From Bacillota bacterium (lineage in GTDB: Bacteria; Bacillota; Clostridia; Tissierellales; Sedimentibacteraceae): a DNA stretch of 64,000 bases. The position numbers were made by a program, and so were the translations under genes. A model generated the notes under the pieces. That model was not told the origin of the DNA, ran no database searches, and was given only the letters and a program-made list of their open reading frames with translations. Positions 17,641-27,400 of this stretch are shown piece by piece (position 1 is the first letter of the stretch; each line of letters starts with the position of its first letter). The stretch is taken from contig JAEWJT010000016.1 of assembly GCA_023386345.1 (NCBI GenBank), positions 310,001 through 374,000 of the forward strand, read 5' to 3'.

Positions 17641-17807
17641 GAAGATAAATGACTATTTTCGCTATTATTTATTCTACTTATTAGATAGTAGAATGCGATT
17701 ATTATGCCATAATCTTGGCTTTCAGGGTTTTTCAGCAAAAGCTTGTTAGCCATTTAATAATATCATAGGGATATTATGTCTTAAAAAGGCATATTGGAGG
17801 TAGAAAG
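17641..17807 (+). promoter_or_regulatory. Structured 5' leader of trkA
   Basis: The gap before trkA holds several stems: ATTCTACT-TATTAGAT-AGTAGAAT (17671-17694) closed by TCGC/GCGA with an internal bulge, TGGCT...AGCCA (17716-17752) enclosing an AGC-AAAA-GCT hairpin, and a second 8-bp hairpin ATAATATC-ATAGG-GATATTAT near 17757-17777. A TATACT at about 17626 could be the -10 element. The known c-di-AMP riboswitch core that often controls potassium genes was not recognised. Confidence 0.4.
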
Positions 17808-19187
17808 ATGAAGGTAATAATAGTAGGAGCTGGTAAGCTCGGTCAAAAATTAGCAGAATCAATGATTAATGAGGATATCGATGTCACAGTAATAGACAAA
17901 AATCCAGATGTTATTGAAAGAATTAACGATCACTTGGACTGCTTAACTATTGTTGGAAATGGAATTGATATATCAATGCTAAGAAGCTTAGATATCGAGT
18001 CTTGTGACTTATTGGTAGCATGTACAGATGGAGATGAAACAAATACTGTTATATGCACCTTAGCAAAGAAATTAGGATGTAAAAGCACAATAGCAAGAAT
18101 TAGAAATACTGAATACAAGGATCAATTAGATTTTATAAAAAAAGAAATGGGAATAGACCAGATTGTAAACCCAGATTTAGCAACAGCAAATGTTATAGAA
18201 ACATATCTATTGAAAAGCTATAACTTTTATTCTGGAGACTTTGCTGACGGTAGAATTCAAATGGTAGATCTTAACATAGGTGCTGCTGATGAATTTGTTG
18301 GTAAAAAATTAAAGGATCTCAAAAACTTTCAATCCTTGCTTATTGCAGCCATATCAAGATATGGACAAATTATAATCCCATATGGAGATACAGAGCTAGA
18401 AGCCTTTGACACTATATATGTAATTGGAAAGACAAGGGATATTGCCAAGCTAGGAAAAATCTTGCATGATGATACTGGCAGCAGAAAAGTTCAGAGGGTT
18501 ATGATTTTTGGAGGAAGTAACATATCTATCTTCCTTACAAAACGACTAATAGAAAAAGGTATTTCTGTCACCATTATTGAGCAGGATATCAATAGGTGTC
18601 AAGAATTAAGCGAAATATTAGACGGAGCGTTAATTATACAGGGTGATGGGACGAATATACATTTGTTGGAAGAAGAACAGCTAGAAACAATGGATGCGTT
18701 TATAGGCTTAAGTGGATTTGATGAAACAAATCTTCTAATGGCACTTATGGCAAAGCAGATAGGAGTTCCCAAAACTATTTCTAAAATTAGCAGACCAAAT
18801 TATAATAAAATAATTGATAATCTAGGTATAGATGCAGCATTCAATCCTGTATTTATTACTGCAAGCAGTATTTTGAAATATGTGCGTGGTGGAAAGGTAT
18901 TATCTGTGTCCCTGCTTTTAGGCGGTGATGCAGAAGTTGTTGAACTCGTTGTAGGTGAGGGGGCAGCTATTGCTGGCAAGCCTTTAGAGCAGTTAAAACT
19001 TCCTGAGGGAATTATAATAGGTGCAATTGTCCATGGTAAAGATGTAATTATTCCAAATGGTAAGTCCATTATACGTGGAAATGATAGAATAATTTCATTT
19101 TGTCTAGCTAAAGATGTGTCAGTGCTAAAATCACTTGTCAAGCCAAATGAAGGCAATATTTTCAGTGATTTGTGGAATAGATATTAA
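17808..19187 (+). CDS. trkA: Potassium uptake regulatory subunit TrkA
   Basis: TrkA is the peripheral NAD(H)-binding gating subunit of the Trk/Ktr potassium channel. At 459 residues it has the duplicated E. coli-type layout: RCK-N (MKVIIVGAGKLGQKLAESM), RCK-C (about 140-220), a second RCK-N (VMIFGGSNISIFLTKRLIEKG) and a second RCK-C. Both Rossmann folds have the acidic residue at the end of strand 2 (VTVIDKN, VTIIEQD). The strong GGAGG site precedes the ATG. The membrane subunit TrkH follows after 84 bases. Confidence 0.95.
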   Translation: MKVIIVGAGKLGQKLAESMINEDIDVTVIDKNPDVIERINDHLDCLTIVGNGIDISMLRSLDIESCDLLVACTDGDETNTVICTLAKKLGCKSTIARIRNTEYKDQLDFIKKEMGIDQIVNPDLATANVIETYLLKSYNFYSGDFADGRIQMVDLNIGAADEFVGKKLKDLKNFQSLLIAAISRYGQIIIPYGDTELEAFDTIYVIGKTRDIAKLGKILHDDTGSRKVQRVMIFGGSNISIFLTKRLIEKGISVTIIEQDINRCQELSEILDGALIIQGDGTNIHLLEEEQLETMDAFIGLSGFDETNLLMALMAKQIGVPKTISKISRPNYNKIIDNLGIDAAFNPVFITASSILKYVRGGKVLSVSLLLGGDAEVVELVVGEGAAIAGKPLEQLKLPEGIIIGAIVHGKDVIIPNGKSIIRGNDRIISFCLAKDVSVLKSLVKPNEGNIFSDLWNRY

Positions 19188-19271
19188 TGTTTATTGATTA
19201 CATGTACTTTATAAGTTGCTTATTTGTAAAAATAAGAATATAAATGTGACATGAATTGGAAGGAATAGAGA

Positions 19272-20717
19272 ATGAATCGTAAAATTATAATAAAAGTGCT
19301 GGGGTATATTCTTATGATTGAATCAGCCCTTTTAACACCATCATTTGTTATTGGATTAGCAACAAGAGAGGGTGACGCACTAGCGTTTGGAATAACCATG
19401 CTATTGACAGCAGTTATAGGATTTATCATATCAAGAATAAAGGCAGATAAGTCGATATCTATTAAAGATGGTTTAGCAATAACAACTTTAAGCTGGATAT
19501 TTATGTCATTGTTTGGGGCGTTGCCGCTTTATTTAACAAAAAGCACACCAACATATGTAAATGCTATGTTTGAAATAATATCTGGATTTACAACTACAGG
19601 TGCTTCAGTAATAGCTGATGTAGAAGTATTGACACACGGAATTCTTTTTTGGAGGTCTTTTACCCATTGGATTGGTGGAATGGGAATACTTGTTTTTTCC
19701 TTAGCGATTTTGCCTGCCATTGGTGTAGGAGGTTTTCAGCTATTTAAAGCAGAAAGTCCGGGACCAATTATAGGTAAAATAGTACCTAGACTTAAAGATA
19801 CAGCTAAGGGTTTATACGGTATTTATATTGGAATAACAATACTAAATATTATATTCCTCAAAATCGGTGGCATGACTTGGTTTGACTCATTTGTATATAC
19901 CTTTGGAACAGTAGGTACGGGAGGATTTTCAACTAAGAATATAAGTGTGGCGGCATATCCATCAAGCTACATTCATATAGTTTTGGCGATTTTTATGACA
20001 TTATCTGCCGTAAATTTTTCTAATTACTACTTGCTTTTAAAAGGAAAGGTAAAAGAATTTTTTATGGACGGAGAGTTTAGGTTATATATAACTGTTATGT
20101 TTACAGGGGTAGTATTGATAGCCTTGGATTTATTAAGTACAAGTTATAAAAGTGTTGGACTTGCATTTAGAGACTCTTTTTTTCAAGCAAGTTCTATTAT
20201 GACTACTTCGGGTTATTCTACAGTTGATTTCAATTTGTGGTCTCCTTTTAGCAAGATGATATTAATTGCACTGATGTTTGTTGGTGGAAGTGCTGGCTCT
20301 ACTGCTGGAGGCTTCAAAGTTATAAGATTGTTGATATTATTTAAAATGATTAAGAGAGAAATAATGAAAACCTTTCATCCTAGGGCTGTAGTGCCAATCA
20401 AGATTGGAGGAAAAATTGTTCCAGATGAAACGATATCAAGTATATTTAGCTATACCGCTTTTTATATCATTATAGTTATATTTTCATTTATACTTATATC
20501 ATTGGAGGGTGTAGACTTTGAAAGTTCAATTTCTTCTGTTATGACAACCTTCAATAATGTAGGACCGGGACTTGGAGTTGTAGGACCTTTAAAGAATTTC
20601 AGCGAGTACAGTCAATGGAGTATAGGATATTTTTCATTTTTAATGTTGTTGGGAAGACTGGAAATATTCACAATGCTAGCACTATTATCACCAAGAATTT
20701 GGAGAAATAAAGCTTAA
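19272..20717 (+). CDS. trkH: Potassium uptake membrane subunit TrkH
   Basis: This 481-residue channel-like transporter has four membrane-pore-membrane repeats. The selectivity-filter regions appear as SGFTTTGAS, GTVGTGGFST, SIMTTSGYSTVDF and TTFNNVGPGLG. GGSAGSTAGGFKVIR is a Trk/Ktr family hallmark (gating loop region). Together with TrkA it forms the uptake system in the cytoplasmic membrane. A GGAAGGAAT-type ribosome site precedes the ATG. Confidence 0.95.
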   Translation: MNRKIIIKVLGYILMIESALLTPSFVIGLATREGDALAFGITMLLTAVIGFIISRIKADKSISIKDGLAITTLSWIFMSLFGALPLYLTKSTPTYVNAMFEIISGFTTTGASVIADVEVLTHGILFWRSFTHWIGGMGILVFSLAILPAIGVGGFQLFKAESPGPIIGKIVPRLKDTAKGLYGIYIGITILNIIFLKIGGMTWFDSFVYTFGTVGTGGFSTKNISVAAYPSSYIHIVLAIFMTLSAVNFSNYYLLLKGKVKEFFMDGEFRLYITVMFTGVVLIALDLLSTSYKSVGLAFRDSFFQASSIMTTSGYSTVDFNLWSPFSKMILIALMFVGGSAGSTAGGFKVIRLLILFKMIKREIMKTFHPRAVVPIKIGGKIVPDETISSIFSYTAFYIIIVIFSFILISLEGVDFESSISSVMTTFNNVGPGLGVVGPLKNFSEYSQWSIGYFSFLMLLGRLEIFTMLALLSPRIWRNKA

Positions 20718-20730
20718 TTAAATAAAAAAT

Positions 20731-20828
20731 AAGGAGCTGCCGCAAAACAAATACACTGTATATGTTATATTCATTGAAATGTAAACTATATACAGTGTGT
20801 AAAGTTTATTTTGCTGCAGTCCTTTTTT
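20731..20828. terminator. Long imperfect bidirectional terminator after trkH
   Basis: The arms AAGGA-CTGC-GCAAAA and TTTTGC-GCAG-TCCTT (with small bulges) enclose a second paired segment ACACTGTATAT / ATATACAGTGT. It lies between convergent genes and ends in TTTTTT on the plus strand. The long two-step stem is larger than a minimal terminator. Confidence 0.75.
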
Positions 20829-21219
20829 ATAGTAAGCTGTATTTTCCAAAGGTTTTTAAAAAATCAGTTTTCTGCTCTATTACATCGTCTAAATTAATTT
20901 CAAGTGTTTCGCAAAGCGAAGCAAGATAAAACATCAGATCCCCCATTTCTTCCTCTATTTTATCCTTGCATCTAGGACATAAACATCCATCAAGGTGATT
21001 ATCTAAAGAAATCTTATTTTCCTCTATACTTTTTTGATTATTTATATATTGCTTTTTAGCATTAATCTTTACACATCCACAATGTGTTACAGACTTAGAA
21101 ACAGCCCTGTTTAAAAGAGCCGTTTGCTCGCTTAATTTCGTTACAATATCTAATATACTTTTGTTTCTAAATTGAGCATTAGAAACACAGTCTTGGAAAA
21201 CAGAATATGCGTTTGACAT
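20827..21219 (-). CDS. MazG-like (NTP pyrophosphohydrolase-related) Cys-containing protein
   Basis: This all-helical protein of about 130 residues has the MazG-type metal-binding helix EEEMGDLMFYLASLC with downstream LDDVIEQKTDFLKTFGKY. The usual first ExxE helix is not evident: the corresponding region holds SKSVTHCGCVKINAKKQY, followed by CLCPRC, so a Cys4 zinc site may be inserted. The AAGGAG ribosome site selects the ATG at 21219 over an upstream GTG. Proteins of this type are common in Clostridia as hypothetical nucleotide pyrophosphohydrolases; the substrate is unknown. Confidence 0.65.
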   Translation of the reverse strand: MSNAYSVFQDCVSNAQFRNKSILDIVTKLSEQTALLNRAVSKSVTHCGCVKINAKKQYINNQKSIEENKISLDNHLDGCLCPRCKDKIEEEMGDLMFYLASLCETLEINLDDVIEQKTDFLKTFGKYSLL

Positions 21220-21360
21220 AAAATACACTCCTTATTCATATTATAAAAATATTATAAACATTGACAAGCCTATAAGTCAAATGAAAATTTTATACTTTTT
21301 ATGTAAATAATTGTTGAAAATTAAAATCAAATATACCAAAAAATGGAAACAAAATAATTG

Positions 21361-21425
21361 TTGACAAAGTTATATTTGCATTATATAATAATTTATTTGA
21401 CTTTTCATCAGAATTGAGTTATACT
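21361..21425 (+). promoter_or_regulatory. Two tandem sigma-A promoters for carD
   Basis: Promoter 1 has TTGACA (21361-21366), 17 bases, TATAAT (21384-21389). Promoter 2 has TTGACT (21397-21402), 17 bases, TATACT (21420-21425). Both read toward carD. Confidence 0.85.
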
Positions 21426-21468
21426 ATTTGTAACTGGGTGCTTTACCATGAAAGGAATGAATGTTACG

Positions 21469-21981
21469 ATGTATAAATTAGGAGACAATGTTGTATATCC
21501 AATGCACGGAGCAGGAAAAATCGAATCTGTTGAAGAGAAAGAGATTTTAGGTGAAATAAAAAAATATTATATTTTAAAAATGCCTATCGGAGAAATAAAA
21601 TTAATGATACCAGTTGATAATGTAAATAACATTGGTTTAAGAAATATTATTGACAAGGATAAGATAAATGAAGTGTTTGATATCTTAAAGCAGGAAGTTG
21701 AAAAGAGCAATTCTAACTGGAATAAAAGATATAGAGAAAACATGGATAAGATGCGTACTGGTGACATTTTTAAAATTGCTCATATTGTTAGAGATCTTTA
21801 TTACAGGGATAAGGAAAGAGGCTTGTCTACTGGAGAAAAAAAGATGCTTTCGAATGCTAAGCAAATGATTATTAGCGAGATTGCTTTATCAACAAATGAA
21901 GATGTAGAATCTATAACTGAAAGTATAGATAATTTTTTGAGCGAAAATATAGAGTGTTTATTGCAAAAAAATGTTCAATAA
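21469..21981 (+). CDS. carD: CarD/CdnL-family transcription regulator
   Basis: This RNA polymerase-binding protein of 170 residues has an N-terminal CarD/TRCF Tudor-like domain (YKLGDNVVYPMHGAGKIESVEEKEI) and a helical C-terminal DNA-binding domain (WNKRYRENMDKMRTGDIF, LYYRDKERGLSTGEKKML). CarD stabilises open promoter complexes. An ATG at 21448 is in frame, but AAAGGA at 21451 and the usual family N-terminus point to 21469. Tandem promoters suggest constant high expression. In Firmicutes carD is often next to the PIN/TRAM gene, as here. Confidence 0.92.
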   Translation: MYKLGDNVVYPMHGAGKIESVEEKEILGEIKKYYILKMPIGEIKLMIPVDNVNNIGLRNIIDKDKINEVFDILKQEVEKSNSNWNKRYRENMDKMRTGDIFKIAHIVRDLYYRDKERGLSTGEKKMLSNAKQMIISEIALSTNEDVESITESIDNFLSENIECLLQKNVQ

Positions 21982-22066
21982 AAATCTACATACAATTTTA
22001 AGATTAGATTAATATTTATGTAGTATTATAACAAGAGTAAAAATACAAATTTTAGAAAGGGGTGAA

Positions 22067-23149
22067 ATGATGCTTAAAAGGTTAGTTAAAACAATATTAA
22101 CTTTTTTAGGAGTAATGCTTGGTATTTTAATTGGGGTCCTTGTCGCGGATTTGGATATTATGACTTTAAGTTCATGGCAAAAATATGGTCTTATAGCTGT
22201 AATTGGAATTATTTTTGGAATTATATTTTACATAATAACTCCTAAAATAGTGGAAATAAGTACTAAACTTGCAAATAATATGGAAAAGGAAATAATGAAA
22301 TTTTCTACAACAGATTTAGTTTATGGCTTAACTGGTTTGATAGTAGGCTTTATAATAGCATTTCTAGTCAGTCAGCCATTTCTTAATTTGACTATTCCTT
22401 ATTTGGGAGCTATAATATCGGCTATTTTGTACTTATTTTTAGGTTATCTTGGACTTAAAATAGCGACAAGAAAAAGAGATGATATGCCGCCAATAAATGC
22501 CTTTAGCTTTAAAAAAGGCAATCCAAAGGCAAAGGGAGCGCTTAAGTCATATAAGTCAAGCGTATATCCCAAAATCCTTGATACAAGTGTTATTATCGAC
22601 GGAAGAATTAATGATATATGTAAAACAGGATTTCTTGAAGGACCGCTTGTCATACCTGAATTTGTGCTACAGGAGCTAAGGCATATTGCTGATTCTGCGG
22701 ATTCACTTAAGAGAAATAGAGGTCGCCGTGGACTTGATATATTAAACATACTGCAAAAGGAAGTAGACATCGAAGTATTGCTTGAATCAAGAGATTACGA
22801 TAATTTAGAAGTTGATGTTAAATTACTAAAGCTTGCTGAGGAGCTAGGCGGAAAGGTTTTAACAAATGACTTTAATTTAAATAAAGTAGCTGAATTCCAA
22901 GGAGTTAGTGTATTAAATATCAATGAATTAGCCAATGCTGTAAAACCAGTAGTTCTGCCGGGCGAAGAGATGGAATTGACAATAGTAAAAGATGGAAAAG
23001 AGTCAAACCAAGGATTAGCATATCTCGATGATGGAACGATGATTGTTGTCGAAGGTGGTAAAAAGCGTATAGGCGATTTAGTAGATGTTATAGTAACAAG
23101 CGTTTTGCAAACAGCTGCTGGAAGAATGATTTTCGCAAAAATTAAATAA
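22067..23149 (+). CDS. Membrane-anchored PIN/TRAM-domain protein (YacL family)
   Basis: This 360-residue protein has about four N-terminal membrane helices (residues 5-135), a PIN ribonuclease-like domain and a C-terminal TRAM domain. The PIN core shows DTSVIIDGRINDI, PEFVLQELRHIADS, RGRRGLDILN and LTNDFNLNKVA with the expected acidic residues. The TRAM part includes LDDGTMIVVEGGKKRIGDLVDVIVTSVLQTAAGRMIFA. It is thought to act on RNA at the membrane. In many Firmicutes ispD/ispF follow; here a terminator and a DUF421 gene do. Confidence 0.9.
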   Translation: MMLKRLVKTILTFLGVMLGILIGVLVADLDIMTLSSWQKYGLIAVIGIIFGIIFYIITPKIVEISTKLANNMEKEIMKFSTTDLVYGLTGLIVGFIIAFLVSQPFLNLTIPYLGAIISAILYLFLGYLGLKIATRKRDDMPPINAFSFKKGNPKAKGALKSYKSSVYPKILDTSVIIDGRINDICKTGFLEGPLVIPEFVLQELRHIADSADSLKRNRGRRGLDILNILQKEVDIEVLLESRDYDNLEVDVKLLKLAEELGGKVLTNDFNLNKVAEFQGVSVLNINELANAVKPVVLPGEEMELTIVKDGKESNQGLAYLDDGTMIVVEGGKKRIGDLVDVIVTSVLQTAAGRMIFAKIK

Positions 23150-23170
23150 GTTGAATAAAATAAGTTAAAT

Positions 23171-23204
23171 AAAATCTATGGCATTATTGTCATAGATTTT
23201 TAAT
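23171..23204 (+). terminator. Terminator after the PIN/TRAM gene
   Basis: AAAATCTATG, a 10-base loop, then CATAGATTTTT: a perfect 10-bp stem with a T tail. Confidence 0.88.
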
Positions 23205-23255
23205 TTTTTGGTTAAAATACATTTATGGATTTTAATATTTTTTGGAGGAATGAAT

Positions 23256-23900
23256 ATGATTGTTGTTTTTTTTAGAGCTATTGTATTGTATGTTGTTGTT
23301 TTAATTTCTTTAAGAATTATGGGAAAGGGTGAGTTAGGGCAGCTGCAACCCTTTGATTTGGTTATTTCTCTTATGATTGCAGAGTTAGCTGCCATGCCTA
23401 TGGAGGACTTGAATTCTCCTATGTCGCATGGTATAACAGCAATAGCAACCTTAGTGTTTTTACAGTGCCTAACATCCTTTTTATCCCTAAAAAGCAATAA
23501 ATTAAGAAAAATAATGTGCGGCACTCCTTCTATTTTAGTCACGCATGGAAAATTTGATTTTAAAGAGATGAAAAAATTGCGTGTAAATGTTAATGATATT
23601 TTAGGTCAATTAAGATTGAAGGGCTACAATAGCATAGAAGATATTGACTATATGATAATGGAGACAAATGGACAAATGAGTGTTATAGCACCCAATACTG
23701 TATTAGATAAAAAATGCAAGCGAATACCAATAGCAGTAATTTTAGATGGGGAAATAATGCACAGCAATATTAATAAGTACAATATATCTAGGTCTACGCT
23801 TGATTTTGAACTAAAAAAACAAAAGCTTGAATTAAATGACGTTATATATGGGGCTGTGGATGAAAATAATAAATACATTTTATACAGAAAAAATAATTAA
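23256..23900 (+). CDS. DUF421 (YetF/YdfS-like) membrane protein
   Basis: This 214-residue protein has an N-terminal membrane part (three helices to about residue 80) and a cytosolic alpha/beta domain. Family motifs include RIMGKGELGQLQPFDLVISLMIAE near the N-terminus and LRLKGYNSIEDIDYMIMETNGQMSV in the soluble domain. The GGAGG site at about 23244 sets the ATG at 23256. YetF proteins are linked to spore or membrane functions in Bacillus but no biochemical role is established. The DUF4363 gene follows, its frequent neighbour. Confidence 0.88.
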   Translation: MIVVFFRAIVLYVVVLISLRIMGKGELGQLQPFDLVISLMIAELAAMPMEDLNSPMSHGITAIATLVFLQCLTSFLSLKSNKLRKIMCGTPSILVTHGKFDFKEMKKLRVNVNDILGQLRLKGYNSIEDIDYMIMETNGQMSVIAPNTVLDKKCKRIPIAVILDGEIMHSNINKYNISRSTLDFELKKQKLELNDVIYGAVDENNKYILYRKNN

Positions 23901-23950
23901 AAACAGTATCATATAAAATAAAGAAAATATTGAAAGGAATTTACTCTATA

Positions 23951-24334
23951 ATGAAAACACTGTATATATCATTAGTTTGGCTAATCATTATATTAATAAT
24001 TTGGTTCGTAGTTTTTAATTTTTTTATAAATAATTCTATAAAATATTTTTTTGTGGAGCTGTATGTTTTGCATGATAATATAATGAAAGAAGATTATATC
24101 GCGGCAAAGTCTACTATGGATAAAATAATAAAGAAATGGGAAAGTACCGAAAAAATATGGATATATTTTATTAATCAAACAGAAGTTGATGATATAAAGT
24201 CGTCTATACAAAAAATTGATAACTATATAAAAACAAAAAATCAAGCAATGACATTATTTGAAATAGAAGAATTTAAAAAGTTCCTAAGATTGGTTGGAGG
24301 AAATGAGAGCCTAAGTTGGGAAAATATATTTTGA
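23951..24334 (+). CDS. DUF4363-family membrane protein
   Basis: This 127-residue protein has one N-terminal membrane helix (LVWLIIILIIWFVVFNFFI) and a helical extracytoplasmic domain with the pattern AAKSTMDKIIKKWESTEKIWIYFINQTEVDDI typical of DUF4363. An in-frame TTG at 23930 is possible; the AAAGGA site is somewhat far (12 bases) from the ATG chosen. It is probably co-transcribed with the DUF421 gene. The function is unknown. Confidence 0.8.
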   Translation: MKTLYISLVWLIIILIIWFVVFNFFINNSIKYFFVELYVLHDNIMKEDYIAAKSTMDKIIKKWESTEKIWIYFINQTEVDDIKSSIQKIDNYIKTKNQAMTLFEIEEFKKFLRLVGGNESLSWENIF

Positions 24335-24364
24335 TTTATTGCAATTTTTAAAGTAGAATGATAT

Positions 24365-24444
24365 ACTTATAATATATAAATAGGAAAAGATAGAGGACGT
24401 TTCAACCGCCCAAGAACATCAAGCAAGCACGCACGGAGGATAAG
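24365..24444 (+). promoter_or_regulatory. Promoter and unusually GC-rich leader of the giant gene
   Basis: A TATAAT-type -10 lies at about 24370. The roughly 50 bases before the ATG (24392-24444) contain GACGTTTCAACCGCCC and AGCAAGCACGCACGGAGG, clearly richer in G+C than surrounding intergenic DNA. GGAGG is the ribosome site. No stem longer than five pairs was found by eye. Confidence 0.4.
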
Positions 24445-27400
24445 ATGAGCAGAGCTTTTTTAAATGAGCTTCATGAGGAGATATTGCATAGGCTCACGAA
24501 AAAAGATTTTATAAAAAAAATTAATATATCAGAAGAAAAAATGCAGGCTTTATTGCTTAATAAAGCTTTTGCAACTAAGCTTTCTGCTCTTGTTGCTAAA
24601 GATAATATTGGCTGCAATGATGTATTTGAGCTATCTATAGAAATTTTAGACGCCTTAGTAGAAAAATTACCTAAAGATTGGTTAAAATATGTATATAATT
24701 ATGTGTTGTACAAGTCATTTCCTGATTTAGTATCCTTGGACTTAAAACCTAAATACGAAAATGCTTGTATTGTTTACCTTGAAATTTTACAAATAATTTT
24801 TTTACGCATAGAAAGGTATCAAAAATCAGACGAATTAAGCTTTGATTTGTTTGCAAACAGCGACATCAAGCTTGAGAAAAATGTAAATTTTCAAAAATTC
24901 GTAAAAATATACAGTGATAATTATATTTATGAGCTTATAAGATTAAATGATGAAGTAACTAATTCTAAGCTATATCATAAAATTAAATCTACATGGAACT
25001 CGTCATTAAAATTAGCAAGCAAAATGAAAAATGCTAATATAGAGCTTAAATATTGGATGATGTTCTCTTTGCTGACAGGGTTTTTTATCGGTGATTTAGC
25101 GGCCAAAATTTGCCCAAATAAACACAATAACTCATATTATACTAGTCAATGGTTTGAAAAATTTGATTTATCAAATATTATTGGAATAGAAATTTATAGA
25201 GATATATCAGCTGTTAATTTTAACTGCTTAACAATCGAAGCATTAATTTTGCTGTATTCAGATTCAAAAGAAAATATTAAGGATTTTGAATTTTTCTTAT
25301 CAAACCCAAGTACTGAAATAACAGATAAAAGCATATTATTTTTAGAAGAAAATGAAATTATAAATTACTATAGAAATATATCTATAAATAGTAATTTTAG
25401 ACTTATGAGTTTATTGAGCGATGAAGAAAGCTTTAATTATATGCTAGAAAGAGCTAAGTCAGCAAAGTCGTGGAAAGAAATTATGACATATCTAAATGTT
25501 TTTAATGAATTTAGCTTATTTTTAAATAAAAACAGAAAACTCAAAATTCTTGATTTCTTATACAATCTGCTGAGCAATGAGGACCATGAGATAAGAAAAT
25601 CATCAGCAAAGCTGCTAGGCAAAATTATTGCCTTGCTAGATGCTAATAAACTCAATTCAGAAACAGACATTCCAAGTCTCTCTATGAAACTTTGGGAAAA
25701 GTATCTAGGGCTTTTTATGCTATCTAAAAATTCAAATGATAAAGAAAATGCAGCCTTTTATCTATATGATTTTATAGATTCTTTTATAGAAAACACTTCA
25801 AGTGACAATCTTGAAACTTATATAGAAATTTTATTAATAAACTTTGAAAAAATAAGCTCTGATGAATACACAAGTGCTTTATTTTTGACTTCATTGGCTA
25901 GTATTAAAATAAAGCTTTTTAGTGATAAACAAATAGAATTCTTATTTGACAATATAATCAAATACTTAAATAGTTACAATGAGGATATAAAATTTATTTC
26001 ATTGAATTATATATATACAATAACACAAAGCGATGATTTAGAGGACAAGCTAAGAAACAGTATATTAAAGAAGCTTAAAATTAAGATGCTTAAATCTATT
26101 CAAGCTATAAAAACAGAAGATAAGTTAGGAATTAATTTTTTAAAGTATAAAATTCTTCTTAGCATTGATAAAACAGATAAAATAATTACTGAATACAATG
26201 AATTTATGCGTTTAAAAAGCAAAAGGATTTCGGAAATATTTCTAATTAATTTAAAATCTGCAACAAATTGGATGGAGAAAATAGTAAATATTGATTTTAT
26301 ACTAGATATTGCTAGAAATTCAAATGATGTAGTGATTTTGCATGCTGCCGCTCACCTTTCTAATCTTGTTAAGGTAAGCGCAAAGGAGCTTGTCAGAAAT
26401 AAGGCAGGAAAGGCACTTTTAAGTATTAGTTCGTTTTTAACTTCAGATCAGAGAAACGAAATATCCATAGAACTAACAAAGGGATTGGAAATTGGTGAAT
26501 TTGAAATTTCAAGATATATACCAAGTCATTTGGGCAAATTTATCCTGCTTTTAGATACAAAAGAACTAGATGAAATTATATTTGAAATATTGAGATTGTA
26601 CAAAGATTCAGACAATCATGTAAGCTCACTTGCCCTTGAAGTTTTTAGTGTTATGATAGAAAACTATTCAGAACACAAAGATATATTTGAGCAAAATATT
26701 GACGAATATGACACTAAATTTATAAAGATTTTAAGCATAATAATAGGTGGCCTTGCAAATAATGACGAGCAGATAAAAAGAGATGCACTGCTTTTAATTG
26801 GAAATCAAATTTTCAATAGTAGAATATTAAGTCCAAATGATAAGTACAAAATATTTAAGATTATAGCTAAAAAGCTTATAAGCTTAAAAGATGAAAAGAA
26901 TAGAGATTATCTTAATTTCTTAAATACTGCTGTATCCTTTAATCATATATATAAATTTTTAAATGATTACAGCAAAACGTTAAAGGAAAAATATCCTGTC
27001 ATTTCAAACGAAAAAATTGCTTATTTTTTTAATTCCTTTGATCCGTTTACATTAGAGCATAAAAGACTCATTAAGGAGACAAAAAAACAAGGATATGTAG
27101 TTTTCCTTAAAATTGATGAGTTTAATTGGCAAAAAAATACAATAGCCTATAAGATAAGAAAAAAAATTGTGGAGATATCAATAGCAGATGAGCTAGGAGT
27201 TTATCTTTTGCCGGAGAATGTGAAGATAAATACAAAAAATGTTTTAAATATTCAAATCAAAGAAGAAGGTGATAATGCTAATATAGACTCCCAAGCTTTA
27301 AAATACATTAGCAATATTGGTATTTCAATTACATCGACTGGAACAGCTAGAAATAAAGCAATAGTTAATAAACGTTCTTTTAAGATTGAAGTTATCAACA

